Assembly (NCBI GenBank): GCA_913043025.1
Contig: CAJWLM010000013.1
Location: forward strand, 1 to 64,000
Reading direction: 5' to 3'
Length of the DNA: 64,000 nucleotides
Origin: an uncultured Rhodospirillaceae bacterium
GTDB taxonomy: Bacteria > Pseudomonadota > Alphaproteobacteria > UBA8366
Shown: one piece after another, positions 8,686 through 17,776 of the stretch
How the letters are laid out: each line of letters begins with the position of its first letter
How positions within the stretch are numbered: the first letter of the stretch is position 1
Notes under the pieces: generated by a model
What the model was told of the DNA's origin: nothing
Seen by the model: only the letters and a program-made list of their open reading frames with translations
Databases searched by the model: none
Position numbers and translations under genes: made by a program

Positions 8686-9468
8686 ATGTCTCTTATTCCA
8701 AATACCACTAAAAATAAACTTGTAGATGGCAAAATTGCTTTCTGCTTCGGTCTGCGCGTGGGACGTACTGTGAATGCGGGCATGATTGCTGGAACTTGTA
8801 ATTTTGATTGGCTATTCATCGATATGGAACATGGTACATTCGACGTTGACCTAACATGCCAAATTGCATCGACTTGTCTTAATACTGGCGTCACACCAAT
8901 CGTTCGCATACCAGGACATCAGCACTTCCACATCGCTCGTGTTTTAGATGGTGGTGCACAAGGCATTATTGCCCCACACGTCGATAATGTCGATCAAGCG
9001 AAGGCCATTGTGTGCGCGGCAAAATACCCGCCTATTGGAAAACGCTCTATGAGCAATAACTTGCCGCAATTCGGCATGAAGCAAATGCCGGGAGGTGATC
9101 TCGCTCAGCAGCTTAATCAAAATACTCTTGTGATAGTCATGCTTGAGACACCTGAGGCTATCGACAATGCAGAGGCCATTGCAGCAGTCGAGGGCGTTGA
9201 CGTCTTGATGATAGGTACTAACGATCTTTGTGCTGAGATGGGTATACCGGGCCAGTTTGATGATGAACGCACAGTCGATGCTTATACCAGGATGATTGAA
9301 GCGTGCCAAAAAACTGGAAAATATGCGGGCATGGGTGGCATCTATGAACACAAATTGATGGAAAAATATATTAAAATGGGTGTACGTTTTCTTTTGGGTG
9401 GCGCTGATCTCGGTTTTATTATGAGTGAGGCCACGATGCGCTCAAAGTTTCTACGAGGTTTAATTTAG
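8686..9468 (+). CDS. HpcH/HpaI-family aldolase, copy 2
   Basis: A 260-residue paralog of the preceding gene with the same architecture: FIDMEHGTFDVD, TPIVRIPGHQHFH, VLDGGAQGIIAPHVD, VMLETPEAID and MIGTNDLCAEMGIPG are all in the same order. The metal and substrate residues are kept in both copies, so both are probably active. It has a very strong ribosome binding site (AAAGGAGGG) that overlaps the stop of copy 1, so the two are co-translated. Active enzymes of this family are hexamers. The two products may form a mixed oligomer or act on different stereoisomers. A weak hairpin follows at 9485-9499. Confidence 0.87.
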   Translation: MSLIPNTTKNKLVDGKIAFCFGLRVGRTVNAGMIAGTCNFDWLFIDMEHGTFDVDLTCQIASTCLNTGVTPIVRIPGHQHFHIARVLDGGAQGIIAPHVDNVDQAKAIVCAAKYPPIGKRSMSNNLPQFGMKQMPGGDLAQQLNQNTLVIVMLETPEAIDNAEAIAAVEGVDVLMIGTNDLCAEMGIPGQFDDERTVDAYTRMIEACQKTGKYAGMGGIYEHKLMEKYIKMGVRFLLGGADLGFIMSEATMRSKFLRGLI

Positions 9469-9484
9469 TTTACTAAAGAACACG

Positions 9485-9499
9485 CCCGCGATGTGCGGG
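9485..9499. terminator. Weak hairpin between convergent genes
   Basis: CCCGC at 9485-9489 pairs with GCGGG at 9495-9499 around a 5-base loop. It sits between the convergent ends of the second aldolase (stop at 9468) and rpmJ (stop at 9528). On the minus strand it is followed by a moderately T-rich stretch (GTGTTCTTTAG); on the plus strand there is none. It could act as a weak terminator for rpmJ. Confidence 0.3.
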
Positions 9500-9527
9500 A
9501 AGGGACGACACGCTAAAGACATACCAC

Positions 9528-9653
9528 TTAACCTTGGCGTGCTTTGAACCTCGGATTTGTCTTATTAATTACGTACACTCGTCCACGGCGACGAACCACG
9601 CGGCAATCTTTGTGCCTGTTCTTCATTGACTTTAGCGAATTAACGACTTTCAT
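9528..9653 (-). CDS. rpmJ: Ribosomal protein bL36
   Basis: A 41-residue protein, [20 protein letters not shown] followed by [10 protein letters not shown] and [11 protein letters not shown], which is unmistakably large-subunit ribosomal protein L36. It is the form without the four zinc-binding residues (only one Cys remains), the type standard in Alphaproteobacteria and seen in E. coli as the YkgO paralog. It binds 23S rRNA near the peptidyl-transferase side of the 50S subunit. It stands alone, not in the spc/alpha ribosomal operon, as usual in this class. A strong promoter lies just upstream at 9690-9718, and the hairpin at 9485-9499 follows the stop. The gene is short enough to be missed by gene finders with a 60-residue cut-off. 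Confidence 0.95.
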   Translation of the reverse strand: MKVVNSLKSMKNRHKDCRVVRRRGRVYVINKTNPRFKARQG

Positions 9654-9689
9654 TGGCTTAATACCTAATAAAGAAACCTCATCAATAAA

Positions 9690-9718
9690 AGTGTAGTGGT
9701 GCTTTACTAAACTGTCAA
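9690..9718 (-). promoter_or_regulatory. Sigma-70-type promoter of rpmJ
   Basis: On the minus strand there is a perfect -35 box TTGACA (9718-9713), a spacer of exactly 17 bases and a -10 box TACACT (9695-9690, 4 of 6 matches to TATAAT). Transcription would start near 9683, giving an untranslated leader of about 30 bases before the rpmJ ATG at 9653. Its position, spacing and orientation support the call. No experimental evidence is available. Confidence 0.7.
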
Positions 9719-9891
9719 TGGCAGCTAAGCGTCCTTCGAAAAGTACTGGTCATAGCCATTATCCTGTAGAAGCCGAACACCGCTTTGCAGAATCAACAGG
9801 CATTATTTGCATTAAACGAGTACTTGTTGTCTGTGCGATAGCTTGGACCGGCATGGATAAGTTTTATGTGATCACGTTCGAAAACTTAACC

Positions 9892-11109
9892 CTAAAGAAT
9901 TTTTCGTTTTTTTAAATCAGCCAGTTCAGCGTCTGAAAGGCCCAATTTCTCAATCAGAACTTCATCTGTATGCTCACCCAATAAGGGTGGTGGCAGGCGA
10001 TAACTCACGGGAGTTTCCGATAGTTTAAGCGGACTGGCTATCATTTTCGCCTTTTCATCACCTGTTGCGGGATGCTTCATCTCAATCAGCATCTTCCGAG
10101 CTAATACATGAGGGTCACTGAAAACCTCCGAAAGACTGTTAATGGGCCCACATCCAATTTTTGCCTTTTCAAGATTTTCTAACCACCATGCAGAAGGGTT
10201 CTGTCTAGTGATTTCATTTAACATAGGTGTAGTGACATCTCTGTTTTTTACACGCTCTACATTAGTCGAAAACCGCTCGTCTTTTAATAATTCCTGACAA
10301 CCAGCCACATCACAAAACCGCTCGAAGGTATCATCATTTCCCACAGATAATACGATATACCCGTCGGCCGTAGGCATAACTTGATAGGGTAAAATATTCG
10401 GGTGATTATTTCCAAGACGCTCAGGGTTCTGGCCGGTCGCAAGATAATTCATACCTTGATTAGCGAGCCAAGCAACGTGTGTATCCAACATTCCAATATC
10501 AATAGCCTGGCCTTCACCAGTTGATTGTTTGTGCCGCACAGCAGCCAATATCCCTACACAAGCATACATTCCAGCCATTAAGTCAGCAATCGATACCCCG
10601 ACCTTCATCGGTTCGCCATCCGGTGCACCTGTTAAACTCATAACACCTCCCATTGCCTGGATCAGTGCATCATAGCCGGGACGTAAGGCGTAAGGGCCAG
10701 TCTGGCCGAAACCTGTTATGGAACAATAAATGAGACCCGGGAAATCTTCCTTTAGTTGCTCATAACCAAGATTGTATTTAGTCAGCGTTCCCGTCTTAAA
10801 GTTTTCTGTCAAAATATCCGAATCTGCCAATAATTTGCGTATTAATGCCTGTCCATCTGGATCTGCCAGATTGAGTGTAACGGAACGCTTATTGCGATTG
10901 GCTCCTGCAAAATAAGCACTTTCACTGCTATCTTTGCCAGCGCTATTAGGAAGGAAAGGGGGTGCGAAACTGCGGGTATCATCGCCCACACCGGGACGCT
11001 CTATCTTGATTACCTCAGCTCCCAAATCACCCAATATCTGGGTGCAACTTGGTCCTGCAAGAATGCGTGTTAAATCTAAAACTTTCAAACCCTCTAACGG
11101 ACCAGTCAT
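9892..11109 (-). CDS. CaiB/BaiF family CoA-transferase (class III)
   Basis: A 405-residue class III CoA-transferase, which moves CoA between carboxylic acids by a ping-pong route through a covalent enzyme-aspartyl anhydride. It starts MTGPLEGLKVLDLTRILAGP, the classic N-terminus. Further marks are NRNKRSVTLNLADPDG near residue 72, ENFKTGTLTKYNLGYEQL near 98, and IDIGMLDTHVAWLANQG near 200, where the Asp of MLD is the catalytic residue. The length is normal. It lies alone and is divergent from the rightward SpmA/B-like gene (96-base gap). The acyl substrate cannot be inferred; formyl-, carnitinyl-, succinyl- and mesaconyl-CoA transferases all share this fold. Confidence 0.9.
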   Translation of the reverse strand: MTGPLEGLKVLDLTRILAGPSCTQILGDLGAEVIKIERPGVGDDTRSFAPPFLPNSAGKDSSESAYFAGANRNKRSVTLNLADPDGQALIRKLLADSDILTENFKTGTLTKYNLGYEQLKEDFPGLIYCSITGFGQTGPYALRPGYDALIQAMGGVMSLTGAPDGEPMKVGVSIADLMAGMYACVGILAAVRHKQSTGEGQAIDIGMLDTHVAWLANQGMNYLATGQNPERLGNNHPNILPYQVMPTADGYIVLSVGNDDTFERFCDVAGCQELLKDERFSTNVERVKNRDVTTPMLNEITRQNPSAWWLENLEKAKIGCGPINSLSEVFSDPHVLARKMLIEMKHPATGDEKAKMIASPLKLSETPVSYRLPPPLLGEHTDEVLIEKLGLSDAELADLKKRKIL

Positions 11110-11205
11110 GATAAAGTTCCTTAAATTGAATATGAAATATAGTAACGCGCCGCTCTTCTACCGCAGCCCGTTGGGTTTCCACAAGGCCGAGGTCTAATCA
11201 GCAAT

Positions 11206-12537
11206 ATGAACGCAATTTTTTTCTTCATCGTTTTAACCTCATTTCTGGTCGCCAGCTGGCGTCAGCTCACTGAAACTGTGCTGGCTGGGATGCCTACGGC
11301 GATGCAAGTGCTAGGCGCAGGAATCATTGATTCTGCCAAAGACTCCGTCACCCTAGTATTCAGTCTCATAGGCGTCATGGCACTTTTTTTGGGTTTAATG
11401 AAGGTTGCAGAAAATGGCGGACTGCTCACAATCATCGCTAAGCTGATGAGGCCTGTTTTGGTTCGATTATTCCCTGACATTCCAGATGGACACCCTGCAA
11501 TGGGGGCAATAATAATGAACTTGTCAGCTAACGTGATGGGGCTAGGAAACGCCGCCACCCCTTTTGGTATTCGCGCAATGCAGGAGCTTGATCGTATCAA
11601 CCCACACAAAGGAACGGCAACAGACTCAATGGTCCTGTTCCTTGCAATCAACACCTCCTCAATAACTATCTTACCGACCGGTGTCATCGCGTTACGTGCT
11701 GCTGCCGGCTCAACTGACCCCGCAGGCATAGTGCCGACAACGCTTTTCGCCACGCTTTGTTCAACCATTGTTGCAATATTAGCAGCAAAATACCTTGCAA
11801 AACTTTGGACAAAAGAGCGCGTTGCAAACCCTGAAACAGGCGAAAAGAAAACCGGCAAAGTGTCACAAGCACAGCTGCCATCTCAGCAAAATCCAATTAT
11901 CGCAGATGCCGTTGCGGTCGTTGATCAAGGGCAGGCCTATCCATTATGGACAACATTTCTTGCTCTTGGCACGGTGATCTTATTAATTCCGATCACAATT
12001 TTTTATGGAAACATTATTTCTCCTTGGATCATTCCGAGCCTATTGTTGAGCTTACTGACATTTGGCTACGTTCGCGGTGTTGCAATATATGAGTCGTTTA
12101 TTGATGGCGCCCGAGATGGCTTCGAGATTGCTGTACGTATAATTCCATTTTTAGTGGCAATACTGGTGGCAATCGGTATGTTCCGCGCAAGTGGAGCAAT
12201 GGATTTGTTGGTAGGTCCCATTGGCTCGATCACTTCCTCTATTGGCCTACCCATCGATGCATTACCCATGGCAATTTTACGTCCATTATCAGGTTCGGGC
12301 TCATATGGTATTCTTGCATCAACGATTCAAGATCCTGCTATAGGCCCCGATAGTTACACAGGGTATCTCGTGAGCACGCTTCAAGGCTCTACAGAGACAA
12401 CTTTCTATGTACTTGCGGTTTATTTTGGAGCAATACAGATCCGTCGCATCCGCCATGCATTGGCTGCTGGATTGTTAGCTGATGTTGCCGGCATTGCCGC
12501 GGCTATCGTGATTTGCAGTATTCTATATGGCCACTAG
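11206..12537 (+). CDS. SpmA/SpmB-type nucleoside-recognition domain membrane protein
   Basis: A 443-residue polytopic membrane protein made of two 'nucleoside recognition' (Gate) domains, equivalent to SpmA and SpmB of Bacillus joined in one chain. The first half holds GMPTAMQVLGAGIIDSA and the long MNLSANVMGLGNAATPFGIRAM signature near residue 104. The second half holds EIAVRIIPFLVAILVAIGMFR and the LPMAILRPLSGSGSYG motif near 352. About nine to ten membrane helices are visible. SpmA/B were named for spore-core dehydration in Firmicutes, but fused homologs are common in Gram-negatives that do not sporulate, where they may be transporters. The ATG at 11206 has GAGGT about 12 bases upstream. 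Confidence 0.82.
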   Translation: MNAIFFFIVLTSFLVASWRQLTETVLAGMPTAMQVLGAGIIDSAKDSVTLVFSLIGVMALFLGLMKVAENGGLLTIIAKLMRPVLVRLFPDIPDGHPAMGAIIMNLSANVMGLGNAATPFGIRAMQELDRINPHKGTATDSMVLFLAINTSSITILPTGVIALRAAAGSTDPAGIVPTTLFATLCSTIVAILAAKYLAKLWTKERVANPETGEKKTGKVSQAQLPSQQNPIIADAVAVVDQGQAYPLWTTFLALGTVILLIPITIFYGNIISPWIIPSLLLSLLTFGYVRGVAIYESFIDGARDGFEIAVRIIPFLVAILVAIGMFRASGAMDLLVGPIGSITSSIGLPIDALPMAILRPLSGSGSYGILASTIQDPAIGPDSYTGYLVSTLQGSTETTFYVLAVYFGAIQIRRIRHALAAGLLADVAGIAAAIVICSILYGH

Positions 12538-12602
12538 GATGCTATGGCATGAGCCTTGCACAACTGCAATATCCATTAACTTTATAGGCAAAGAGTATAT
12601 TC

Positions 12603-13409
12603 ATGCTGCCAAAAACACTGGGTTCTGGACGACTGAAAGATTCTGTTAAATCGACCCCTCAGAAATGGGTAAAGCACCTGATAGAACCCGCGACATTAGA
12701 AGCCATTTTTTGTGATAGCAAGGCTCAATTGACGAAGGGCAAAGGGCAAAATAATTTAGTTGAAATAGTTAATGCCGTGATCGATGATACGGATGCATTG
12801 TGGGCTGAGCTTGAACCCGAACAACCGAATCATGCCTGCCACAAGGGGTGTTCATGGTGTTGTCACCAAAATGTATCCGTGACATGGCCTGAGCTATTAA
12901 AAGTGCTCTTATATCTTGTTAAAATGAACAATAAAAAAAGCATCACGTCGCTTGCTAAGAGCATAAAAATTCATTCGCAAAAGATTGCAGGGAAATCCTC
13001 GAACCATAGGTTTGATAAAAAACTTGCGTGCGCTTTTTTAAAGGGCAACCGCTGTACAATACACTCCGCTCGTCCCTTACAGTGCCGCGGAGGTTTTTCA
13101 GAAAAGGAACAATACTGTCGTGATCTCCTCGAAAATCGAACCGCAACTCAATCTAAAATCCAAAACCGCACTTGTGATGGAAAATATTTAGTGGCCCCAA
13201 AAATGATTTATAACAGCGCACAACTAGGGCTGTCTCAAGCACTACATGACGAAAATCTTGACGGGAATATGTATGAGTTGACAGCTGCCATGGCAATTCT
13301 CATGGAGCATCTAGAGAGTAAAAGTCTAAATGAGGTTACCCCAGATGACCTCGCACCCGCCTTATTGACAAAGTCAAAAGGTGAATATGTCACCAGTAAT
13401 TTTTTATAA
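12603..13409 (+). CDS. YkgJ-like cysteine-cluster protein
   Basis: A 268-residue protein with a conserved cysteine cluster: CHKGCSWCC near residues 78-86 (CxxxCxxCC) and then CAFLKGNRCTIHSARPLQCRG near 139-159. This is the arrangement of the YkgJ / Fe-S-oxidoreductase-type zinc or iron binding family. The cysteines probably bind a metal ion or Fe-S cluster, but the biochemical role of the family is not established. It lies 65 bases after the SpmA/B gene and 17 bases before the convergent protease gene. The N-terminal 70 residues and C-terminal 80 residues are helical and carry no motif I recognise. Confidence 0.72.
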   Translation: MLPKTLGSGRLKDSVKSTPQKWVKHLIEPATLEAIFCDSKAQLTKGKGQNNLVEIVNAVIDDTDALWAELEPEQPNHACHKGCSWCCHQNVSVTWPELLKVLLYLVKMNNKKSITSLAKSIKIHSQKIAGKSSNHRFDKKLACAFLKGNRCTIHSARPLQCRGGFSEKEQYCRDLLENRTATQSKIQNRTCDGKYLVAPKMIYNSAQLGLSQALHDENLDGNMYELTAAMAILMEHLESKSLNEVTPDDLAPALLTKSKGEYVTSNFL

Positions 13410-13426
13410 TATTAAGTGTATTATCC

Positions 13427-14722
13427 TCAGTATCGTCGACGAAGCCAGTCTAAAGCATGTTCAAGTTGCGCATCGGTTTTCTCTTTCTTAGCTGGCAACA
13501 CCTCGATATGAGGTGTAATACCACCTTCGACTGTGCGACCAGATGGCGTCAGATAGATAGACGTTGTTAATTTAAGGCGCTCCTCAGACGAAAGCGGCAA
13601 AATGGTCTGCACCGAACCTTTCCCAAAAGTCCGAGACCCTATCAAAGTCGCACGCAGATTGTCTTTTAAGGCACCAGCTACTATCTCTGCGGCTGAGGCA
13701 GAACCTTTATCAATCAGAACAACTAATGGCCTCCCCCGGGAAAGATCACCTTTTGTAGCTCGGTAGTGAAGATCACTACTACGAGCTCGCGTAGAAACGA
13801 TACGGCCCTTGTCTAAAAATAAATCGGCCACCTCAATCGATTGATCAAACAACCCCCCCGGGTTTCGGCGAAGGTCTAATACAAAACCTTTAAGCCTATT
13901 TCCGAGATTATCCCATAAAGTCGAAATAGCTTCTTGAACTTCCGCACCCGTTCGATCTGAGAACCTACTTACACGTACATAACCAATATTTTGCTTAATA
14001 GAAGACCGAACGGAAGCGACTTTTATAATAGCTCTCTCTATTGATAGATAAAATTTCGGCCGTTTTTGACGCTTTATAGCAAGTTTTACGATACTTCCCG
14101 GACGGCCACGTAATACCAGCACAGCGTCCCGCAACGCCATTTTTGCGAATGATTTTCCATCAGCACTCAGGATATGATCACCTGGCTGCACACCGGCATC
14201 TGCAGCAGGCGTTCCGTCGATAGGCGAAATAACTTCGATATACCCTTGACCCATGCGAACTTGAATGCCGACACCCCCAAATTCTCCGCTTGTCTGATCT
14301 CTAAGCGCTCGCCAATGTGCAGCATTAAGATAACTGCTGTATGGATCTAAAGATGACAGCATACCTTGGATCGCGGAATCAACTAATACGCGATTACTAA
14401 CACTAGTTGGGTCAGGTACGGTCCTACGCATACCCTCCGTTGCTGCTAACAAAAGTGACTTTTTGTCCACTTCATGGACATACAATGTGCGAACTCGGTC
14501 GTAAATTTGAGCAAACAAAAATAGATCTGAGTGTGCCATCCTAGCATTCACTGGCACCTCAGGCGATAATTTTCCGTTAGAAGAGTTTGCCTGTCTATAT
14601 TGATTTATATCCCTCGCAAGCCACTTACTAGCAGCATCACTCTCTGACTTAAGATGATAATTATGGCACGCCGAAACAAAAATGCATGAGACGATTAATA
14701 AGCAGGCACGGACTAAATTCAT
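13427..14722 (-). CDS. S41 family C-terminal processing protease, lipoprotein
   Basis: A 431-residue periplasmic protease of the CtpA/Prc family. The N-terminus has a signal peptide ending in a lipobox (VSAC, Cys near residue 19), so it is probably a lipoprotein. A PDZ domain follows at about residues 150-230 (GEFGGVGIQV, then GDHILSADGKSF). The S41 catalytic domain contains LDLRRNPGG near 285, the Ser nucleophile in KGSASAAEIVAGAL near 340 and the Lys of the Ser-Lys dyad in FGKGSVQTI near 365. Such proteases trim C-termini of envelope proteins or process peptidoglycan hydrolases. In Alphaproteobacteria a related ctpA usually lies next to an M23 peptidase gene; none is here, so this is a second-type copy. 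Confidence 0.9.
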   Translation of the reverse strand: MNLVRACLLIVSCIFVSACHNYHLKSESDAASKWLARDINQYRQANSSNGKLSPEVPVNARMAHSDLFLFAQIYDRVRTLYVHEVDKKSLLLAATEGMRRTVPDPTSVSNRVLVDSAIQGMLSSLDPYSSYLNAAHWRALRDQTSGEFGGVGIQVRMGQGYIEVISPIDGTPAADAGVQPGDHILSADGKSFAKMALRDAVLVLRGRPGSIVKLAIKRQKRPKFYLSIERAIIKVASVRSSIKQNIGYVRVSRFSDRTGAEVQEAISTLWDNLGNRLKGFVLDLRRNPGGLFDQSIEVADLFLDKGRIVSTRARSSDLHYRATKGDLSRGRPLVVLIDKGSASAAEIVAGALKDNLRATLIGSRTFGKGSVQTILPLSSEERLKLTTSIYLTPSGRTVEGGITPHIEVLPAKKEKTDAQLEHALDWLRRRY

Positions 14723-14926
14723 GAATTTGACCTTACACTCCTGTTAAGTCTGTACGCCTACACGGCGATAATTACGGTACTGCTAAGCATTTTAAAAAAC
14801 CAAGGTTTGAGTCCGCAACAAAGGATAAAGTTTATAAAAAACTAAATTAGGGTAACTTTCTAACCACAAAAAGGGTAATAGAAATCAAAATGCCGCACTT
14901 AAAAAATGTAAAGAATCTTTTTATTT

Positions 14927-16099
14927 TCAAGCGCAGTTAGATTTATCATTTTTGTAACGAAGATTTTCACGGTTGAGTTGGTCGAGCTTTGTCACTCCCA
15001 TGAGTTTCATGCCCCGCTCTATTTCATTTTTTAAGTTACGCAGAGCTTTTTCTACCCCGGCTTGCCCTGCAGCTGATAGAGCATAGAGATACAAACGCCC
15101 GCCCGAACACGCCTTCGCGCCCATTGAAAGAGCCTTTAGCACGTGAGTACCTCGCTGGATCCCTCCTTCACAAATAACATCAACTTTGTCACCTACTGCA
15201 TCACAAATCTCAGCAAGTTGATCAAACGGTGCTCGTGAACCATCCAGCTGGCGGCCTCCATGATTGGAAACCATAATACCCGTACATCCAATATCAACAG
15301 CACGCTTTGCATCCTCCACACTCATTACGCCCTTCAGCGCAAAATGGCCATTCCATTGAGAGCAAAGCTTCTCAGCATCCTTCCAATTCATCGATTGATC
15401 GAGCATAGTTGAAAAATAATCGCCTACAGATACTGCCATATTAGTGCCAGCCTCCACGTGGCTGGAGAGATGCGGCATATCAAATTTTTCTTTTGTTAAA
15501 AAGTTCCATGCCCATCCGGGATGAGTTAAAAAACTCAGCAACGAGCTCGGCGTAAGTCTCGGGGGCGAGGTAAACCCTGTGCGCAGGTCACGTTCTCTAT
15601 TCCCACCTGTAATTGTATCAACGGTCAATGCGAGAATACCAAAGTTAGCTGCCCTTGCCCTTTCTAACAATGCATCATTCAATCCACGATCTTTGTGAAA
15701 GTAAAATTGGAACATTTTTGGCGTGTCCGTTATTCTTGAGATCTCCTCAACAGTGACAGTAGCTAATGAGGAAACTCCAAACATAGTTCCATATTTGGCG
15801 GCTGCTCGAGCAACGGCCCTCTCACCTTCATGATGAAACAATCGCTGAAGAGCGGTAGGGGCGCAATAAAGAGGCATATCAAGTTGCTGCCCCATTACCT
15901 CTACTGACATATCTACGTCTTGGACACCCGCAAGGACATTTGGAATGAGATCAACATCGTCATAGGCCTCAGTATTCCGTCGATATGTCAACTCATCATC
16001 TGCAGCACCGTCAATATAATGAAAGATCGGCCCGGGCAAACGTTGTTTGGCAAGCGACCTAAAATCATTGAAATTATGACAATTTTGTAAACTCACCAC
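14927..16099 (-). CDS. FMN-dependent alpha-hydroxy-acid dehydrogenase (LldD-like)
   Basis: A 390-residue FMN enzyme that oxidises L-2-hydroxy acids (lactate, mandelate, glycolate) to 2-oxo acids. Visible marks are HYIDGAADDELTYRRNTEAYDD near residue 26, a Tyr-containing FQFYFHKDRGL near 130, TVDTITGGNRERDLR near 160 and the active-site His in VSNHGGRQLDGSRAP near 277, followed by ICEGGIQRGTHVLKAL (FMN-phosphate loop). The start is a GTG at 16099 with GGAG seven bases upstream. It is of the membrane-associated LldD/MdlB type rather than a peroxide-forming oxidase, judging by length, but this is uncertain. No lactate permease or regulator is adjacent. Confidence 0.9.
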   Translation of the reverse strand: MVSLQNCHNFNDFRSLAKQRLPGPIFHYIDGAADDELTYRRNTEAYDDVDLIPNVLAGVQDVDMSVEVMGQQLDMPLYCAPTALQRLFHHEGERAVARAAAKYGTMFGVSSLATVTVEEISRITDTPKMFQFYFHKDRGLNDALLERARAANFGILALTVDTITGGNRERDLRTGFTSPPRLTPSSLLSFLTHPGWAWNFLTKEKFDMPHLSSHVEAGTNMAVSVGDYFSTMLDQSMNWKDAEKLCSQWNGHFALKGVMSVEDAKRAVDIGCTGIMVSNHGGRQLDGSRAPFDQLAEICDAVGDKVDVICEGGIQRGTHVLKALSMGAKACSGGRLYLYALSAAGQAGVEKALRNLKNEIERGMKLMGVTKLDQLNRENLRYKNDKSNCA

Positions 16100-16382
16100 A
16101 TTATAGCTCCAACTATCCCAAGTGTTAAAAAGTAGACGCAGTGAATATAGGCAAGTTACTCGTCAATGTCGTAAACATTACAATACAAAGATATATCCTT
16201 TAATTAAAGTAACGATTCTATCCGTTACATACGTAATCATTGGACTTAGCCACATTAAAAATACCTTTGGCAAAAATACTTTTGGCAAAATTTTTGTAAA
16301 CTAGCCTGACCGAGTTGAAGCAACCAGGAATATTGAGACCGTCAAACGCATTTGATCCGCCGGCAATAAGAGAGAAACCAAC

Positions 16383-17555
16383 ATGTTAAACAACATCAAA
16401 GCAGTATTAAAAAATCTCTTGCTTATACTAATCAGCCTTCTTGTTACCTTAGAGATATTCAGCGCACTAGCAACACGACTGTTCAATCTTCCGGCTAATT
16501 TACCAAATTACAAAATCCCAGCTTTTAAACCGTTTTGGTCCGACATTAACCCTATTTGGGGTGTTTGGCATGAACCAAACTCACGCTATGACCATGTTCG
16601 AAAATGTTATCGTGCAGTCTATACAGCTAATTCCCACGGGATGCGCGACCAGGAACGCGGCATTGATAGTCGGGAGAAAAGGGTAATAGTTCTCGGCGAC
16701 TCATTCACAGAGGGATTTGGACTTAAAAATGAAGATCGTTGGACTAACATGCTCGAGAAGACTACAGGCATAGCGCATTTGAATTTCGGTAATGCGGGCA
16801 TATTCGGCCCGACACAATACATGTTACTCTACAAGAATTTTGCGAAGAAGTTTAAACACGATGGCATTATAATAGGGCTTTTCCCTGGCAATGACTTTCT
16901 TGACGACAGCCCCAAGTTTGGCCATTCGGCTTTCGGTCATCGCTACCGTCCTTATCTAGCTGAAACAAGCAACGGTTATAAACTTTATTATTTCAACGAA
17001 TCCGAACTTGGTGATGCACCGGAGCGTCAAAAAAGCAAATCATTCTCGCGTGGCACTCGTCAAGTGTTTCGGAATTTCACGCACTCGGTAAATGTCATCG
17101 AATACGCAATTGGCTTAGTGCGCCAGTGGAGTGGAGCACAAATACACGGTCGTAAATTCATATTCAATTATTCTGGATATGCTGATTATAGTGATTCGGA
17201 CTGGAAGCGTTTCTCATATATTTTCGGACAATTGCGAAAATCTGCAGGTAAGCGGCCTATTCTCATTGTGCTAATTCCAAGGCCTGGTGATTTTCTTTAC
17301 ATGAGGCAAGGCAAGGCTCTTAAACTTCAAAGAGACCTTAATGAGCTGATATCGCAATACTCCAATACAAGCATGATAGACCTGCTACCAATTCTTTCAA
17401 AGCCTGAGGATTGGACGCGATATTATCAAATTTGCGATGGCCATTGGACACCTCTTGCTAATCGATTAGCAGCTAATGAAATCGCAACTTCAAAATTTTA
17501 CCAAGCACTACAGGCCTTTTACCTCAATCAAATTAAGGCCACACAGAGCAAATAG
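16383..17555 (+). CDS. Membrane-anchored SGNH/GDSL hydrolase-like protein
   Basis: A 390-residue protein with an N-terminal membrane segment (about residues 10-35) followed by an SGNH hydrolase domain exposed to the periplasm. All four family blocks are visible: VIVLGDSFTEGFG near residue 100 (Ser nucleophile), GNAGIFGPTQYML near 138 (Gly), GLFPGNDFLDD near 166 (Asn) and DGHWTPLANRLAA near 355 (Asp-His). It is longer than simple GDSL esterases, with a 130-residue insertion before the last block. Relatives often modify acyl groups on cell-surface polysaccharides. It stands alone on the plus strand, and the substrate is unknown. Confidence 0.8.
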   Translation: MLNNIKAVLKNLLLILISLLVTLEIFSALATRLFNLPANLPNYKIPAFKPFWSDINPIWGVWHEPNSRYDHVRKCYRAVYTANSHGMRDQERGIDSREKRVIVLGDSFTEGFGLKNEDRWTNMLEKTTGIAHLNFGNAGIFGPTQYMLLYKNFAKKFKHDGIIIGLFPGNDFLDDSPKFGHSAFGHRYRPYLAETSNGYKLYYFNESELGDAPERQKSKSFSRGTRQVFRNFTHSVNVIEYAIGLVRQWSGAQIHGRKFIFNYSGYADYSDSDWKRFSYIFGQLRKSAGKRPILIVLIPRPGDFLYMRQGKALKLQRDLNELISQYSNTSMIDLLPILSKPEDWTRYYQICDGHWTPLANRLAANEIATSKFYQALQAFYLNQIKATQSK

Positions 17556-17776
17556 CATTATTGATCTTAAATCTCGCAGGGTCAGATACCATCTTTTATG
17601 CGCAATTTACAAAATACTCCGACTTATTCGGCGTGTTGGACCACGCATGATAACACGAGAAAATAGCCCCACGGGCAGTTAACGCCAGCCCATAGCCATA
17701 CTAAATTAATTTGTTTAAGGTGTTGTCCATTATTAGAAGCAGAATTGAAGCGTTCAATAATTAGAGGGTTTTGAGC

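Noticed and set aside
11262..11858. 198-residue open frame antisense to the SpmA/B gene
   Set aside because: A composition shadow of the membrane protein on the plus strand; no motif or start signal.
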